Under the pieces are notes generated by a model. The model made no database searches, was not told the DNA's origin, and saw nothing but the letters and a program-made list of their open reading frames with translations. Position numbers and translations under genes: made by a program. Source: Acheta domesticus (Eukaryota; Arthropoda; Insecta; Orthoptera; Gryllidae). Taken from it: a stretch of 64,000 nucleotides of DNA. Within the stretch, counting starts at the first letter, position 1. Every line of letters starts with the position of its first letter. Positions 1 through 10,913 of this stretch are shown piece after piece. The stretch spans positions 61,250,817 through 61,314,816 of the forward strand of contig JAHLJT010008756.1 of NCBI GenBank assembly GCA_031308135.1. Reading direction: 5' to 3'.

Positions 1-799
1 GTGCGAAAATACCGAATTGGGCTAGGACAACCCTTCTTTTTGCAATTTTATTTAACTTTCCTTGATTTTTGTTATGAGGAACAGAGGGGGCTTTGGAGAG
101 TAAGGGGGTGCCACCTTGCTATGGTACGAAAATAGAAAAATTATTTGTATATTAAAAAGTATTGAATTATTTTCTGCGTTGTTACATATCTCAAGAAAAG
201 CAATTCCGGTCCAAAAATTATCAAACTAATATTTTCACCTTTGAGTACTAAATACCATTTGTTACCATTAGAAACAATTTAGTGGGCTTAGACTTACCTT
301 CGGTACAGGGTTGTACCTTCGGTGGGAACGTTGCTCAAACTGTGTTTCCATTATTTTGACCGACACCTTAAGTTTAATATCAAACAGTGTATTATTTATA
401 ATATGAGTTCGCAGCTGGGTGTTAAAGTACATACATCCAGATACCGCAAATATTGATATTGTGCGTTTGGACTGCGATCGTTGGTAATTGTCGAGTGACT
501 TGCGCTATTCTTTCCATAATTTTAAATTTATTTAGGTATTGTAGGCTAGCGTGTTTTGATTTTTTCATTTATTTCAAGCTATTTTACTTTAGCTAATTTA
601 AAAAGTTAGTTCTTTATGTTGTGCCATAGCACATGTTTTCCCCTACTAATTCTGCGTACAAATGCGAGAACTCTCGCGTGTTAAACCCTACACCCAACCC
701 TATCCTCCTATTTCCATTCTAAGAGGAAAAGTTGTTAACGAAATGTATTTATTTGTTTAAAAATGTATAAAGATAACTTGCAATGTGCTAACACAATAT
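1..799. other. Left flank without a recognisable gene
   Basis: AT-rich sequence with no long reading frame and no motif I recognise on either strand. It may hold decayed repeat sequence or intergenic DNA. It ends at the TTAA target site of the adjacent piggyBac element. Confidence 0.4.
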
Positions 800-935
800 T
801 TAACCCTCCAAGGACGAAAATTATTTTTTATCAAAAAAATTAAACTTCGTTACATTTTTTAATTTAAACACTTTAGTTTAATCTCCAAAAAATATTGAAA
901 AAAATATTCTATGATTCAGCGAGGCGTGGGAGGGT

Positions 936-951
936 GTGACGTATACGTCAC
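936..951. repeat. 16-bp palindrome GTGACGTATACGTCAC, left internal copy
   Basis: Perfect palindrome about 130 bp inside the left end of the piggyBac element. With the following TCGTCCTTTGG it forms a near copy, in the same orientation, of the right terminal block 3373-3404. It is probably a transposase-binding or regulatory internal repeat; that role is inferred. Confidence 0.8.
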
Positions 952-1109
952 ACTCGTCCTTTGGGGGTGATAACTGTGCTGGGTTGAAAGAGAGAAAATA
1001 TTTAACGAGGAAAGCATTTATTTTCGAAGCATACGGTTAAATGACTAGTCAATGACTACAATATCATTAGTAAACATATTACACTTCTTACACAGCAGAA
1101 AAATAGTGT

Positions 1110-3062
1110 TCATTTTTTTGTATGAAATGGTACATTGCATTTCAAGCACAAACCTACGTCACATTTTGTGCACATTGAAGCAACGACACTTTTGCATCCA
1201 TCATTAGCACACCTTCTTCTCTTTTTATTTTCAACTTCCCCAAGTAGATGGTCAGCTCTGTCATAGCGAATGTCGTCTAAAACTCGCGTTGACCTGTTCG
1301 ACGACAGAGCTGTTGGACCCACAGATTTGACAGGTGTTTTGTATCTTGTGAGGTATGTGATAGCAATCTCTCTTCTGAATTCCAGCTTAGTGATATTTTT
1401 TCCAGTCTTCTTGAAAATCAGCCAAGCATTATTTATAGCTGCATCTATAAGCCATGTCAGTATTGCCCAGTACCATTTCTTCCCTCTGATTGATATACGG
1501 TACTGATTGATGTCTTGATTCATTCGATCTGTACCACCCATGTTTCTGTTGCATGTGGTAATAATAGCTGGTTGAGGGACATTTATATGTTTTTTTTCTT
1601 TCGAAGAATATCTCTTAACATGCTTGATTGGAGATTCTCCAAGCGAATTTGATGCAACAGCAACCACATTATTGTCCATCCATTTCCCAACAAGAATTCC
1701 ATCATTTTTCTCTATTGTGCTTCGAAATATCCCACGATCCATCTTCATCATTTGTTCATGCGATGGTAACAGGCAATCTTTAGGAATCCTGTTTTTCCTA
1801 ATGGTTCCAGTCCCTGAGTATCCGCGTTCTTTCAAATGCTTGAGAAGGTTGAAGCTGGTGAATAAGTTGTCTGTAATTATATGATAAGGATAACTTCTTT
1901 TATGATCTGGCAGTTCATCTAAGAATGAAATCAAGGGAGCAGTGGCTTTACCAAAAATCTTTTCATATTCAGAGTTTGTCACTGGTGTATTTTTCCCTTG
2001 ATAGACTTCAAAATTTATCAAATACCCGTAGAATGTATTCAGACACCATATTTTGTACCCAAACCTTATGGGTTTACCACGAATGAACTGCTTGCAAGGA
2101 TGTGGGCCAAAGTACTTCACCATGGATTCGTCATAATCAAGAAATTCACATTCAAGAAAGTTATCAATAAAACGTTTCTTGAGAAGATTCATGAGTGGGC
2201 GGAGCTTGAATAATCTGTCATTATTGTCAATATCAGAATTATCAGCAACATGAAAGTATTTGGCTATGAATAAAAATCTGTCCCTCCGCATACATTCAGA
2301 TACTAATATATTCTTCATGTCTGGCTTGGTATCCCAGTAACTTTTTTTCCCTGGCAAAACATTATAACCAGAAAGGATCAGTACACCCAGAAAAGCCTTT
2401 ATCTCTTCTGCCGTAACATTCATATTACTTTCATTTTTTGACAAAGCATATTTCTTGGTCTCCGTAAGGAAAAGGGAAATCACCTCTTCATCTATAAAGA
2501 TTTCAAAAATTTGAACGGGTGTCATATTTTTATATTTGTCGGCATAGTCTTCTGGAAATATCCCATCTTTTTTTATTGAATCAACTAGATCTCCATCTAT
2601 CCACTCACGTTCCCTTTTTGCGGAATACCCCGATAAATCGTGTACCGGGCCTCCAATGCGAATTCCATTAGACAAAACTGCCTCGGCTTCACTCACCAAT
2701 TGATTGCCACACAGATTGTCCAGTAGACCTCCTGTGTCCTCATCACCACTGTCTTCATCAGTCAGCTCGTTTGCGGGCGGTGGTGCAATAAAAATATCCT
2801 CTACTTCTATATTATCATCATTATCATTACCAACGATGCCTTGAATGTCTTCTTCAAGCAACTGAATTATCTCTGCGACAGTCAGTCCGTCTCTAAAACG
2901 GTCGTTATTCCTGATAAATGAAAATGTATATAAACATTTCAATTTTCGACTTTGAAATGGAACAAAATGAAAAAAATGCGGAAAATGTGGAGACGCGTGA
3001 AAAGCTACGGGGAAGGACGAGTGTGACGTATACGTCACACTGACATTTTCACGCCTCCACAC
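1110..3062 (-). CDS. piggyBac transposase (DDE_Tnp_1_7), N-terminus uncertain
   Basis: Cut-and-paste transposase that would act in the nucleus on the ends of its own element. Expected family features are in order: an acidic N-terminal region (about 70-110), the RNase H-like core with Asp at DESM (D311), TDNLFTS (D398) and GGTDRMNQ (D512), and a C-terminal Cys-rich finger (C618, C623, C631, C634, C639, C642). The fourth conserved Asp of the MGGxDxxD motif is Asn here (N515). The open frame spans 650 codons, but its upstream boundary is a GTG and there is no Met before residue 180. The first ~50 codons read through an internal palindromic repeat, so they are probably not protein. A short upstream exon is likely; acceptor-like AG sites precede 2910 and 2892. 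No stop or frameshift is seen inside the core. Confidence 0.88.
   Translation of the reverse strand: MWRRENVSVTYTSHSSFPVAFHASPHFPHFFHFVPFQSRKLKCLYTFSFIRNNDRFRDGLTVAEIIQLLEEDIQGIVGNDNDDNIEVEDIFIAPPPANELTDEDSGDEDTGGLLDNLCGNQLVSEAEAVLSNGIRIGGPVHDLSGYSAKREREWIDGDLVDSIKKDGIFPEDYADKYKNMTPVQIFEIFIDEEVISLFLTETKKYALSKNESNMNVTAEEIKAFLGVLILSGYNVLPGKKSYWDTKPDMKNILVSECMRRDRFLFIAKYFHVADNSDIDNNDRLFKLRPLMNLLKKRFIDNFLECEFLDYDESMVKYFGPHPCKQFIRGKPIRFGYKIWCLNTFYGYLINFEVYQGKNTPVTNSEYEKIFGKATAPLISFLDELPDHKRSYPYHIITDNLFTSFNLLKHLKERGYSGTGTIRKNRIPKDCLLPSHEQMMKMDRGIFRSTIEKNDGILVGKWMDNNVVAVASNSLGESPIKHVKRYSSKEKKHINVPQPAIITTCNRNMGGTDRMNQDINQYRISIRGKKWYWAILTWLIDAAINNAWLIFKKTGKNITKLEFRREIAITYLTRYKTPVKSVGPTALSSNRSTRVLDDIRYDRADHLLGEVENKKRRRCANDGCKSVVASMCTKCDVGLCLKCNVPFHTKK
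3024..3039. repeat. 16-bp palindrome, copy inside the transposase open frame
   Basis: Same palindrome as at 936-951. Here it is preceded by AAGGACGAGT (3014-3023), so the block is in the opposite orientation to the right terminal block. It lies inside the first codons of the GTG-started frame, which argues against those codons being real protein. Confidence 0.8.
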
Positions 3063-3372
3063 CTTCCCGTAACAATAATAAAATTAATTAAATCATTTTA
3101 ATTACTTTTAATACTATCTGTGATAAATAAACCATTGACATAAATTGAATTGCTAACAATATAAGCTATAAATTCAACTTACCTAACATCTGGGTCCATC
3201 GAAAATATATCACAATTTTTAAACACCGTCAAAAACTCTTATAACGCCTTCCTCGGACAAGATCGCACTATGAACTGACGAACCAGACCCTTCTGCGACT
3301 ACAATGCCCTGACACGCACAGAAATATCGACTTGCAGAGACAGGAAATTAGACGTGCCACAACTTGTTCGCT

Positions 3373-3388
3373 GTGACGTATACGTCAC
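3373..3388. repeat. 16-bp palindrome next to the right TIR
   Basis: Third copy of GTGACGTATACGTCAC, separated by two bases from the terminal inverted repeat 3391-3404. The left end has no palindrome at the matching position; its copy sits about 130 bp inward, so the two element ends are asymmetric, as is typical of piggyBac. Confidence 0.8.
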
Positions 3389-3404
3389 ACTCGTCCTTGG
3401 AGGG

Positions 3405-3769
3405 TTAATAAAAATAAAAAGCAATGCAATTGATGTTTAAAAGAAATTTTCAATATAAAGATTTATTCAGTCTCATGGAGTGTTTTCTTGGAACAATTCA
3501 CAACTCTTCCTTAAAGAAAACCTTTGAAGTAATTATTCAATATTCTTTGACAATTAGCTTTTAGCTTTTTGTGATAGTCACAAAAGCATTTGCTTTTTAC
3601 TTTTGAGAAAGTTATGAGTCTGAACCCGCTGACTTGAAAATATCATCGAATCACTGCCAATAACAAAAATACTGGTACAAGTGAAACAAACACAGTCTTC
3701 ATTCTTCACTATACACTCATAAGCCTCCACAATTATGTATACAGCAGTTATAGACCACCGTACAACATT
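3405..3769. other. Spacer between piggyBac and LINE
   Basis: AT-rich, no coding potential recognised. It could include 5' sequence of the LINE relic that follows, but there is no clear junction. Confidence 0.3.
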
Positions 3770-5416
3770 AATTGAATGGTTTCATTGCACGCATAAGAAA
3801 CAATCTTCAAGCAACTATAATAGTACTTCTTACAGGGGTAGGGGGTATTACAACAAAAATGTTAAAAGAAAATTGTGAAATATTAGAAGCAGTATTTTTG
3901 AAAATAATAAATATTTCATTAGAAAAAGCGATCTTTCCTGAATCATGGAAAACTTCCACCGTAATACCAATTCCAAAAGTGACAAACACAAAGAGAGCAG
4001 CTGAATTTAGGCCAATGAATAAACTACCCACGTATGAAAAAATAATAGAATAAATAGTAAAGCAACAATTAAACGAATATATTGAAAAAAACAAAATTAT
4101 AAGAATCAGGATTCAGAGAAAAACAATCCTGTGAAACTGCGATACAAGCAGTCTTAGATGAATGGAAAATTAATATTGATACAAGAAAGAAAGTAGGAAT
4201 TATCTTCTTGGATCTCAAGAGGGCATTCGAAACGGTTGATAGGTCAATGTTGAGTGAGAAAATGTACAAATACAGTATCAAAGGTGACATTCAAAAGTGG
4301 TTTATTTCGTATCTTGTAAATAGGAAGCAAAAAGTAAAATATAATAATATTATATCAGAGGAAATTAGCATAGATGTAGGTGTTCCATAAGGGTCAGTTT
4401 TGGGACCAATATTGTTTATAATGTACATAAAGGACTTAACCACGAATATGTTAAAATTATTTGTGAATGAATTCAGTTATTTGCTGACGACACGTTATTG
4501 TATGTAATTGGAGAAACAGAAGCGGAAATTCAATTTAAACTGCAAAGTGTATTTATTGCAGTACAAGAATGGTTAAGGGTAAATAAATTAATAATGAATG
4601 TAGAAAAGACTAAATTTATGATTTTACATAGTGGAAGAAACACAGAAGAAAGAGAAACAAAATTATTCACAATTGATTTAAAGGAAATACAACGGGTATA
4701 CAAAATGAAATATTTGGGAGTAATTATAGATAGTAAATTAAATTTTAAAGATTAAATAGAATATATAGTAAAGAAAACTGGAAAAAGAGTAATATGTTAA
4801 ACAGAATTGGGCAATATATAAATGGCTATACAAGATGTTTGATATATAAATCCATAATTGGACGACGTTTTGATTACTGTGCAACAATACTAGCTGGAGC
4901 CGAAAAAAGTGAAATTAAAAACTTCAGATAAAACAAAACAGAGCCATGAGGGTAATAATTCAATGCAATAGATACATTTCAGAGGTAGACATGCTAGACA
5001 TTCTGAAATTTATGTCAATAAAAGAGAGAATTCAGTACAAGACACTAATTTTTATTTTTAAATTAATTAAAAACCAAATAACAGGAGATTTAGTAAATAA
5101 AATCCAAAGAGTGAAAGATAAAACAACAAGGGAAACAAGACAAGCACAACATTCAGTAATTAATGTTAGTAAAACTGAACAGGCAAAAAATAGACTATTT
5201 GACAAAGGAATTGAATTATATAATAAATTACCATTAGCAATAAAAAACTGAACAAATTAAAGAATTTAAAAGAAAAGTTATAAAATACATAAATGTAGAA
5301 ATTTCATTTTGTAAATAGTTAATAGAGTATACTTATAGATGTAAGCAATGTATGTAAAAATGTATTTTATGTAAAAATAGCCGAGAAGGCTAAATAAACA
5401 ATATCTATCTATCTAG
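3770..5416 (+). pseudogene. Jockey-like LINE reverse transcriptase, decayed and 5'-truncated
   Basis: Pieces of a non-LTR reverse transcriptase appear in order on the plus strand. They are the ITTKMLKENCEIL segment (about 3850-3890), IIFLDLKRAFETVDR (4198-4242), GVP-stop-GSVLGPILFI (4378-4420) and FADDTLLY (4477-4503), whose DD is the catalytic pair. These are followed by thumb and C-terminal segments to about 5250. The frame is broken by stops (for example the TAA after GVP at 4388) and by shifts near 4105 and 4470. The 3' end reads GCCGAGAAGGCTAAATAAA followed by a TATC microsatellite at 5400-5416, a typical LINE tail. The endonuclease domain and 5' end are missing. Clade assignment (Jockey superfamily) rests on motif appearance only. 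Confidence 0.85.
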
Positions 5417-6049
5417 TTGTTGCAGGAGAGCAAATCTTGAATTGATGATTATGCATATATGGGTACCGGCAGTAAGGGCTGAAATATTGTGGTGCCCTTG
5501 ATAGTATTGAAGCGCGGAAATTTAATTGAATGTCGAGGAATATCTCATCTTGCAGATTATATTGTGTAAAACGTTTCTTTGAGGCCTTTGACCTCAAAAT
5601 TTTAGTTTTTAAGGCCCTACAATACTTTGTTTAGGAGTTATTTGATGAAAACTTTGACAAGTGTTGCGCATTGCATTTGACCTGAATATTTAGAAGCGTT
5701 ATTTTAAACAAATCCTTCATATTTTGAAAGTCAAAACGCAATTTGTCACATCTCTGTGAAATTCTCTTTCTTTAGAGACCTAATTTATAAAGATTGGTTG
5801 CATGTGAGAGCCACAATGGAAAGGTATACTACTGAAATAATACAGGAGACAATAATAATTATACAATAATAAAATTAATAATTATATAACAATAATATTA
5901 ATAATTATATTATTGTTATTATTATGATTATGATGATTCTTCAGATTGGGAATCAGTCAGGACAGAACATTGTTTAGTCTTAGCTTCAAGTATGAAAATG
6001 CTGATTCATAATCATTCAATGTAGATCCAAAACAAGAAAAGGTATATTC
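5417..6049. other. Intergenic, includes an AT-rich inverted repeat
   Basis: No gene recognised. Around 5845-5925 runs of AATAATAATTAT and their complements form an AT-rich imperfect palindrome, probably simple-sequence expansion. Confidence 0.35.
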
Positions 6050-7330
6050 ACCATATATGGTTATACTGGAATATTTTTCTCAGTTGACATATTTCCAAAA
6101 ATCTTCTTCAAATTTTCTGCCTTGTAAGATTAATTCAGTTTGAAAAAATTATAATTTCATTTTCTAATGCCTTGTGATCCATATGAAAGACATCTGAAAT
6201 ATTTTCACTAATACGTTTCACACTCAAATATTGTTTAAAAGGAAAAGATATAAATTCCACAATTCAGATTATTTTGTTGCAGATCTTCTTTTAGCAAAAT
6301 AATTTTTTTTTCTATGCAGCTGACCATATCAATTATTGTTTAATTTCTACCATGTAATTCTAAATTTAAACAACTTAATATTGAAGTAAAATATGAAAGA
6401 AATGCTAAGTCACCAAACCAAATTTCATCATTTAAATTTTCATTTACATTTTGTCCGTGAAGAAAATCTATAATTTCAGGTAATAAATCATGATATTACT
6501 GCAGAAATTCACCTCTGCTTAGTCATCACACATCGGTATGTAGTAATAATTCAAGTTGGCCTTCATTGAGCTGCAGTTTAGGGCGATACCTTTTGAAGGA
6601 ACTTCCTCGAATTGAATTAATCATTTTAAATGCTATGTCCATTACCTCTTTTGTCTTTAATCTCTTGCTAGCTAACATTTGCTGGTGAATTATGCAATCA
6701 TAGTTCAAAAAGGCTGGGAATTCTTCATTTTGACATAAGGCTATAAATCCATATCTGCAACCTATCATTGCAGCACGTGCCATTTGTTGTTATTGAGACT
6801 AATTTAGAAAGTAGTATTTTCACATCATTGAGCAAGTTTTTAAAGGCTTTGAATAATTCTACACCTCTAGTCCTTTCCTTCCAAGAAATCATACCCAACA
6901 ATTCTTCTTTACCTTAAAAACCATACAAACCCTGAACGTAAGGCCCTTAAAATCCTTAAAAATCATACGAACAAAAGCAAATAATTCTGATACATCACTT
7001 ATATCTGTCGATTCAACACACTGAAGGGAAAAACAAGAACACCTATTAATATCATTATATAACTGCTCTTTTATATTCCCACTCATACTTTCTATTCATC
7101 ACATCACTATGTTTTGAGACAATTTTAGATCTTGAATTGCACCAAAAATTTCACTCTTGTTCTTAGAACCGTTAAAAAGTGAATCTGACACTTCCAAAAA
7201 AATTTCCTTTACAAATCCACCATCAGAAAATGACTTACATTTTTTTTGCAAGAGAACAATTCAAAGTAATTTCCCCATTTCAATGTCTTATCTTTCCCTG
7301 TTCAACAATGAACTTCTCAAATTTCCATTG
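6050..7330 (-). pseudogene. hAT-superfamily transposase relic (ZBED5/GTF2IRD2-like type)
   Basis: Minus-strand fragments read in order as a hAT transposase of the DUF4371 type. They are SLAKKM (about 7245), a segment ending SGNIKEQLYNDI, and SLQCVESTDISDVSELFAFVR (about 7040-6975, matching the 'LQLDESTDVSD' motif). Then come MIGCRYGFIAL...CIIHQQMLASK (6780-6670), KEVMDIAFKMINSIR, and LPEIIDFLHGQN...GDLAFLSYF further down to about 6330. Several stops and frame changes separate the pieces, so the gene is dead. I could not find terminal repeats or an 8-bp duplication. It lies downstream of the last visible BubR1 exon on the same strand and could have disrupted or lengthened that gene's 3' region. 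Confidence 0.78.
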
Positions 7331-7499
7331 CTACATTGTTCCCCAAGGCAGTGTAGGTGGTAATATGTAAATGAAGTTAAAATGTTCATACAAATTTATG
7401 GCACTAACTTTTTTCAATTTTTCTTTCATGTAAATAATGCTAATATAATCCAAACCCAACCAGTTGAAACGAAGTACCTGCATTTATTTGTAGTTGTAA

Positions 7500-8285
7500 T
7501 TGTAGCTGTAGGAAGATGCTGAAAAATATTTTCAATTTTCAATGGATATGAGTAATGCACTATTCTCTTAAGCAATCTACATGCTATCCGAGGTCAAAAT
7601 GTAATCAAAATTTTGATGCCGTTTTTGGGGAAAGAAATTGTTGAAACAAAATTAAAAACTGTAAATTTTAAGGAAAATTACTGATTCTTTAAAAAAAAAT
7701 GTACATGGCCTTATTTCAAAATCTATCTTTAAGGAACAGACTTCATGAAGGGAAAATACCTCAATATTTAATCGGGGGAAGACACCGATAAAATTTTGAA
7801 CTTTTGCAATTTTCGAAAACTGGGTATTCAACTAATATGAGACCTGCACCATTCTCTTAAACGTCCTTCACACTACCCAACAAAAAACTTTAATCAAAAA
7901 TGTTGGAGCCATTCTTTGAAAATGTCCCAAGGGCTTCATGTTAAGTACAACAAAATTAAAATATCAGTTTCAAAGTCATGGAGCTGCGATATCTGCCAGA
8001 TCAATAGGGGGATATCAATTTTGGAGAAAATAGGCTGAAAAGTTTAGCGGCTAGTGTTGTTCACAGATAGGCAGACATTTTGCCAACAATCGATTTTTCA
8101 GTATCAAGGACTCCGAAAACACAAATTCTGGCAACACCATGCGTTAGAGAATTTTTTCTACATTTAGCAACTGGATTTATCCGTATTTTCATTACTAGGG
8201 CCCAGCAACAAGAGTGTTCTTGCTGAAACAGTCACTTTTTCCCCACAGCATTACAACTTTCTCTCTACTGCGTAAGCAGTAGAAA
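7500..8285 (+). repeat. Dispersed repeat family R1, copy a
   Basis: Copy of a repeat found at about nine places in the window. Shared landmarks in this orientation are CACCATTCTCTTAA, then TTCAAAATGTCC-like and GCTTCATGT, then GATCAATAGGGGGATATCAA, then GTTGTTCACAGA, TATCAAGGACTCCGAAAAC, TTTAGCAACTGGATTTATCC, and finally CAGCATTACAACTTTCTCTC. Two tandem versions of the CATTCTCTTAA module occur here (about 7560 and 7852). No open frame or known domain is visible. Confidence 0.65.
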
Positions 8286-8784
8286 GTAATAATTAGCAGT
8301 ATTGCTAGGCAGTGTAATTAAAACAAAATCGAACAGAAACAAGCAATGTATGCATGACACACATCTGTAATAAGCAGACAGCAAATACAATAAAAATAAA
8401 ATATCACAATTTTACTCCACAGACAGACTCCCACCTATTATGATACAAGCTTGGTAGTAAACTTCTTCCAATCAAAAATCTATGGAAAAAAAAGAGAAAA
8501 ACTGAGATGTAAAGCAGTTGAGCTTTACAAGCTAAAGCAAGTTTCATTAAAGACTACAGAAGCAAAATTATTATTAAAAAACTAGTGATGCTATGACAGC
8601 ACAAATTTTCTTGCCTTATTTGTAATGGTTGCATAATTTTATATCACTACTTAAATCACAAAAGGGCTACCAACCCTCTAAAATATTTTACACACTCTGG
8701 TATTCAATCTCAAGGACTTAGGTTTCAAAGCCCCTTCACTTTTCTGCTATACCAAACACCAGAGTTGTCATACAAGCATACCCA
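8286..8784. other. Stretch between R1 copies
   Basis: AT-rich sequence without recognisable coding or repeat landmarks. Confidence 0.3.
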
Positions 8785-9390
8785 AAGCTTCAAAAGGAAG
8801 TTTAAAATCTGCAAAAATTCAGATTTGAACAAACATTTGACCTAAAGATCTAATTTTGGAGAACACATTTCATTAAGAAAATGTCAATATTGTCTTTATA
8901 GGAAGACACAAAATGTTTGCCAATTTTTAATTATTCTCAAAATTTACTGAAACTTTTTTATTTTCCCCTTCTTTTGTTCTTTGCTGGGGGGGGGGGCACT
9001 GAAAAAACATTTGCAACCATTGTTATGAAAACTTTGAGAACGTTTATAAGTCTTCATGTAAAGTACCCCTGAAAATCAAATTCCATCTGTTTTAAAGTTG
9101 AGGGATATTTGCCAGATCCATTGGGGAATATCAATGTTGGTGAAAATCTTTATACAGTGTAGGTGATAATGATTTTCACAGACAGACATTTCGCCTCAAC
9201 AAATTTTGAACAATCAAGGACCCACAATACCTGGATCTGACTTCACAGTATATTAAAGAAGAAATTTACTACAAATAGCAATCAGATTGATTCCCTTTTT
9301 TGGTGTCAAGGTCTGATGATAATTTTTCCAATGAAATATCATCACTTTTCAATGCAAAATTACAATTTCTTCATACTTAGCAGGCAAAAA
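8785..9390 (+). repeat. Dispersed repeat family R1, copy b (diverged)
   Basis: Same order of landmarks as the other R1 copies: GGAGAACACATTTCATTAAG, CTTCATGTAAAGTACCCC, CAGATCCATTGGGGAATATC, CACAGACAGACATTTCGCC, CAAGGACCCACAAT, TAGCAATCAGATTGATTCCC. More diverged than copy a and lacking the terminal CAGCATTACATAACTTT module. An 11-G run lies near 8986. Confidence 0.55.
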
Positions 9391-10913
9391 TGTTATTGTA
9401 TAATAAATACTGCATTGAAACTATGGACTTGCTGTACAGTTTTGAAATCTTACTGTGATATACCAAACTGTATTAAAATAAGTATTCACGAGAAAGGTTA
9501 GATATGGAAATACTGTATAGTGAAGATTTGACAGTTGAGAGTGGTTGCCATGGAACTCTAAAAACATTGGGTGTGAGATTCCAACAACATGCACATGAAC
9601 GCTGTAATCAGTGTGGAGTAGTGTGCTGGGTAACCTAAAGTTTTTTTTGCATTGATATATGCTAAATAACCGGATGCAAAAAGGAACTGTGGGTAAAAAC
9701 AATTGAAAGTTTGTCACCTGTAGAATAGGAGGAAGAGCCTCGTTCACTTCGTTATGACATCGTGACCAGTGAGGATCGGATAGGTAATTATTACCTGTGA
9801 AGGGCATCTTGAATTTTGAAATTGAACTTCAACACGTCTTGTGGAAGTTATCAGCATCGGACATTGAAGTAATGTAGAAGATTATCATTCATTATAACTT
9901 CGCATGTGGAGAAGATTGTTTAAAATTGTTGTAGAAAATTTGAACTTTAGAATTTTAGTATATCATGATATTGAACATTGAAACTATTGAAATATTAGCA
10001 GTCTTATGAATATTGTGTGCGAATGTTATGAACTTTGAGATTGGACAAATCTACGATTATAATCGTAATTGAAATCATCATGTTTGAGATAATAATTATT
10101 GAATTGGTTGCTGAAGATTTATTCAAAACTTTAATGAGTTTCATGTCACATGGGTGGATAAGAAAGTGAAGACAGAAGTATTGCGATAATTGAAACAGTG
10201 TCATTTAGGTAATTTAACTGAGCTCGAGGTGATTATGTTCGTGGGCAGGTACACATCCGATGCACAAAATAGCAGTGCTCGCAAATAGGAACTATTATGA
10301 GTGGACACCAGGAGAAGATATTGGTTGCAAGAAAGAAGAGTGAACGGCATGGTGTCCGGAGGATCGTCATCAGAAGAGTTTTATGTGGCGACGTCCGAGA
10401 AAAGACGTCATGGTATCGTAACTGATCAGACATTTGCGAAAGGGTCATGACCCCATGACCCATGACCGAAAGGGACATTAATTTTCAAAAGTAAATTTTA
10501 AACGCTAAAGTAAATGAAGAGAGATTTTAGATTCATTGTTATTAATAGATAAGAAACAAAGTTAAACTGAATAAATTAATTTGTTATTGTTCTAACGAAT
10601 GGAATATCTCATAATTATTATGCAATCTTGCATAATCAGTAGCTAGCAATCTTTGCATAAAGAAAATTGATGTTCGTCTTCTGTACGACAGGCAGATCGA
10701 GTGGCCCATGCTGAATATTGGTAAGCAAATGGTAGATAGTGGCAGAGTACAAACCCATTGAATCATTGTTATTTGAATCTTGAGCTAGCTAGGGCAATCA
10801 AATTAGATTAAAAGTAAGAAAGCTGATTAACAAATTTATTAATTGGATGATTAATTACTGAGTTTAGTAGGTCATTTTAAAGACACATTACAATACATAA
10901 TAAGAAAACTTAC
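9391..10913. other. Region downstream of BubR1 exon 10 with no exon recognised
   Basis: The BubR1 transcript should continue through here because exon 10 ends in a good splice donor, yet I find no kinase-like or other BubR1 sequence on the minus strand. The longest open frame (minus 9421-9807) looks non-coding. A local tandem of CATGACC units lies near 10445-10465. Confidence 0.3.

Larger units (their letters stand above)
800..3408 (-). mobile_element. Complete piggyBac-family DNA transposon
   Basis: The element proper is 804-3404 (2601 bp). It starts CCCTCCAAGGACGA and ends with the exact inverse, TCGTCCTTGGAGGG, so the terminal inverted repeats are perfect over 14 bp. TTAA lies on both sides (800-803 and 3405-3408), the target duplication that defines the piggyBac superfamily. 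One transposase reading frame on the minus strand fills most of the interior. Three copies of a 16-bp palindrome lie inside (936-951, 3024-3039, 3373-3388). Perfect ends, an intact target duplication and a long open frame suggest a fairly recent insertion. Whether it is still mobile depends on the unresolved start of the transposase. Confidence 0.93.
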
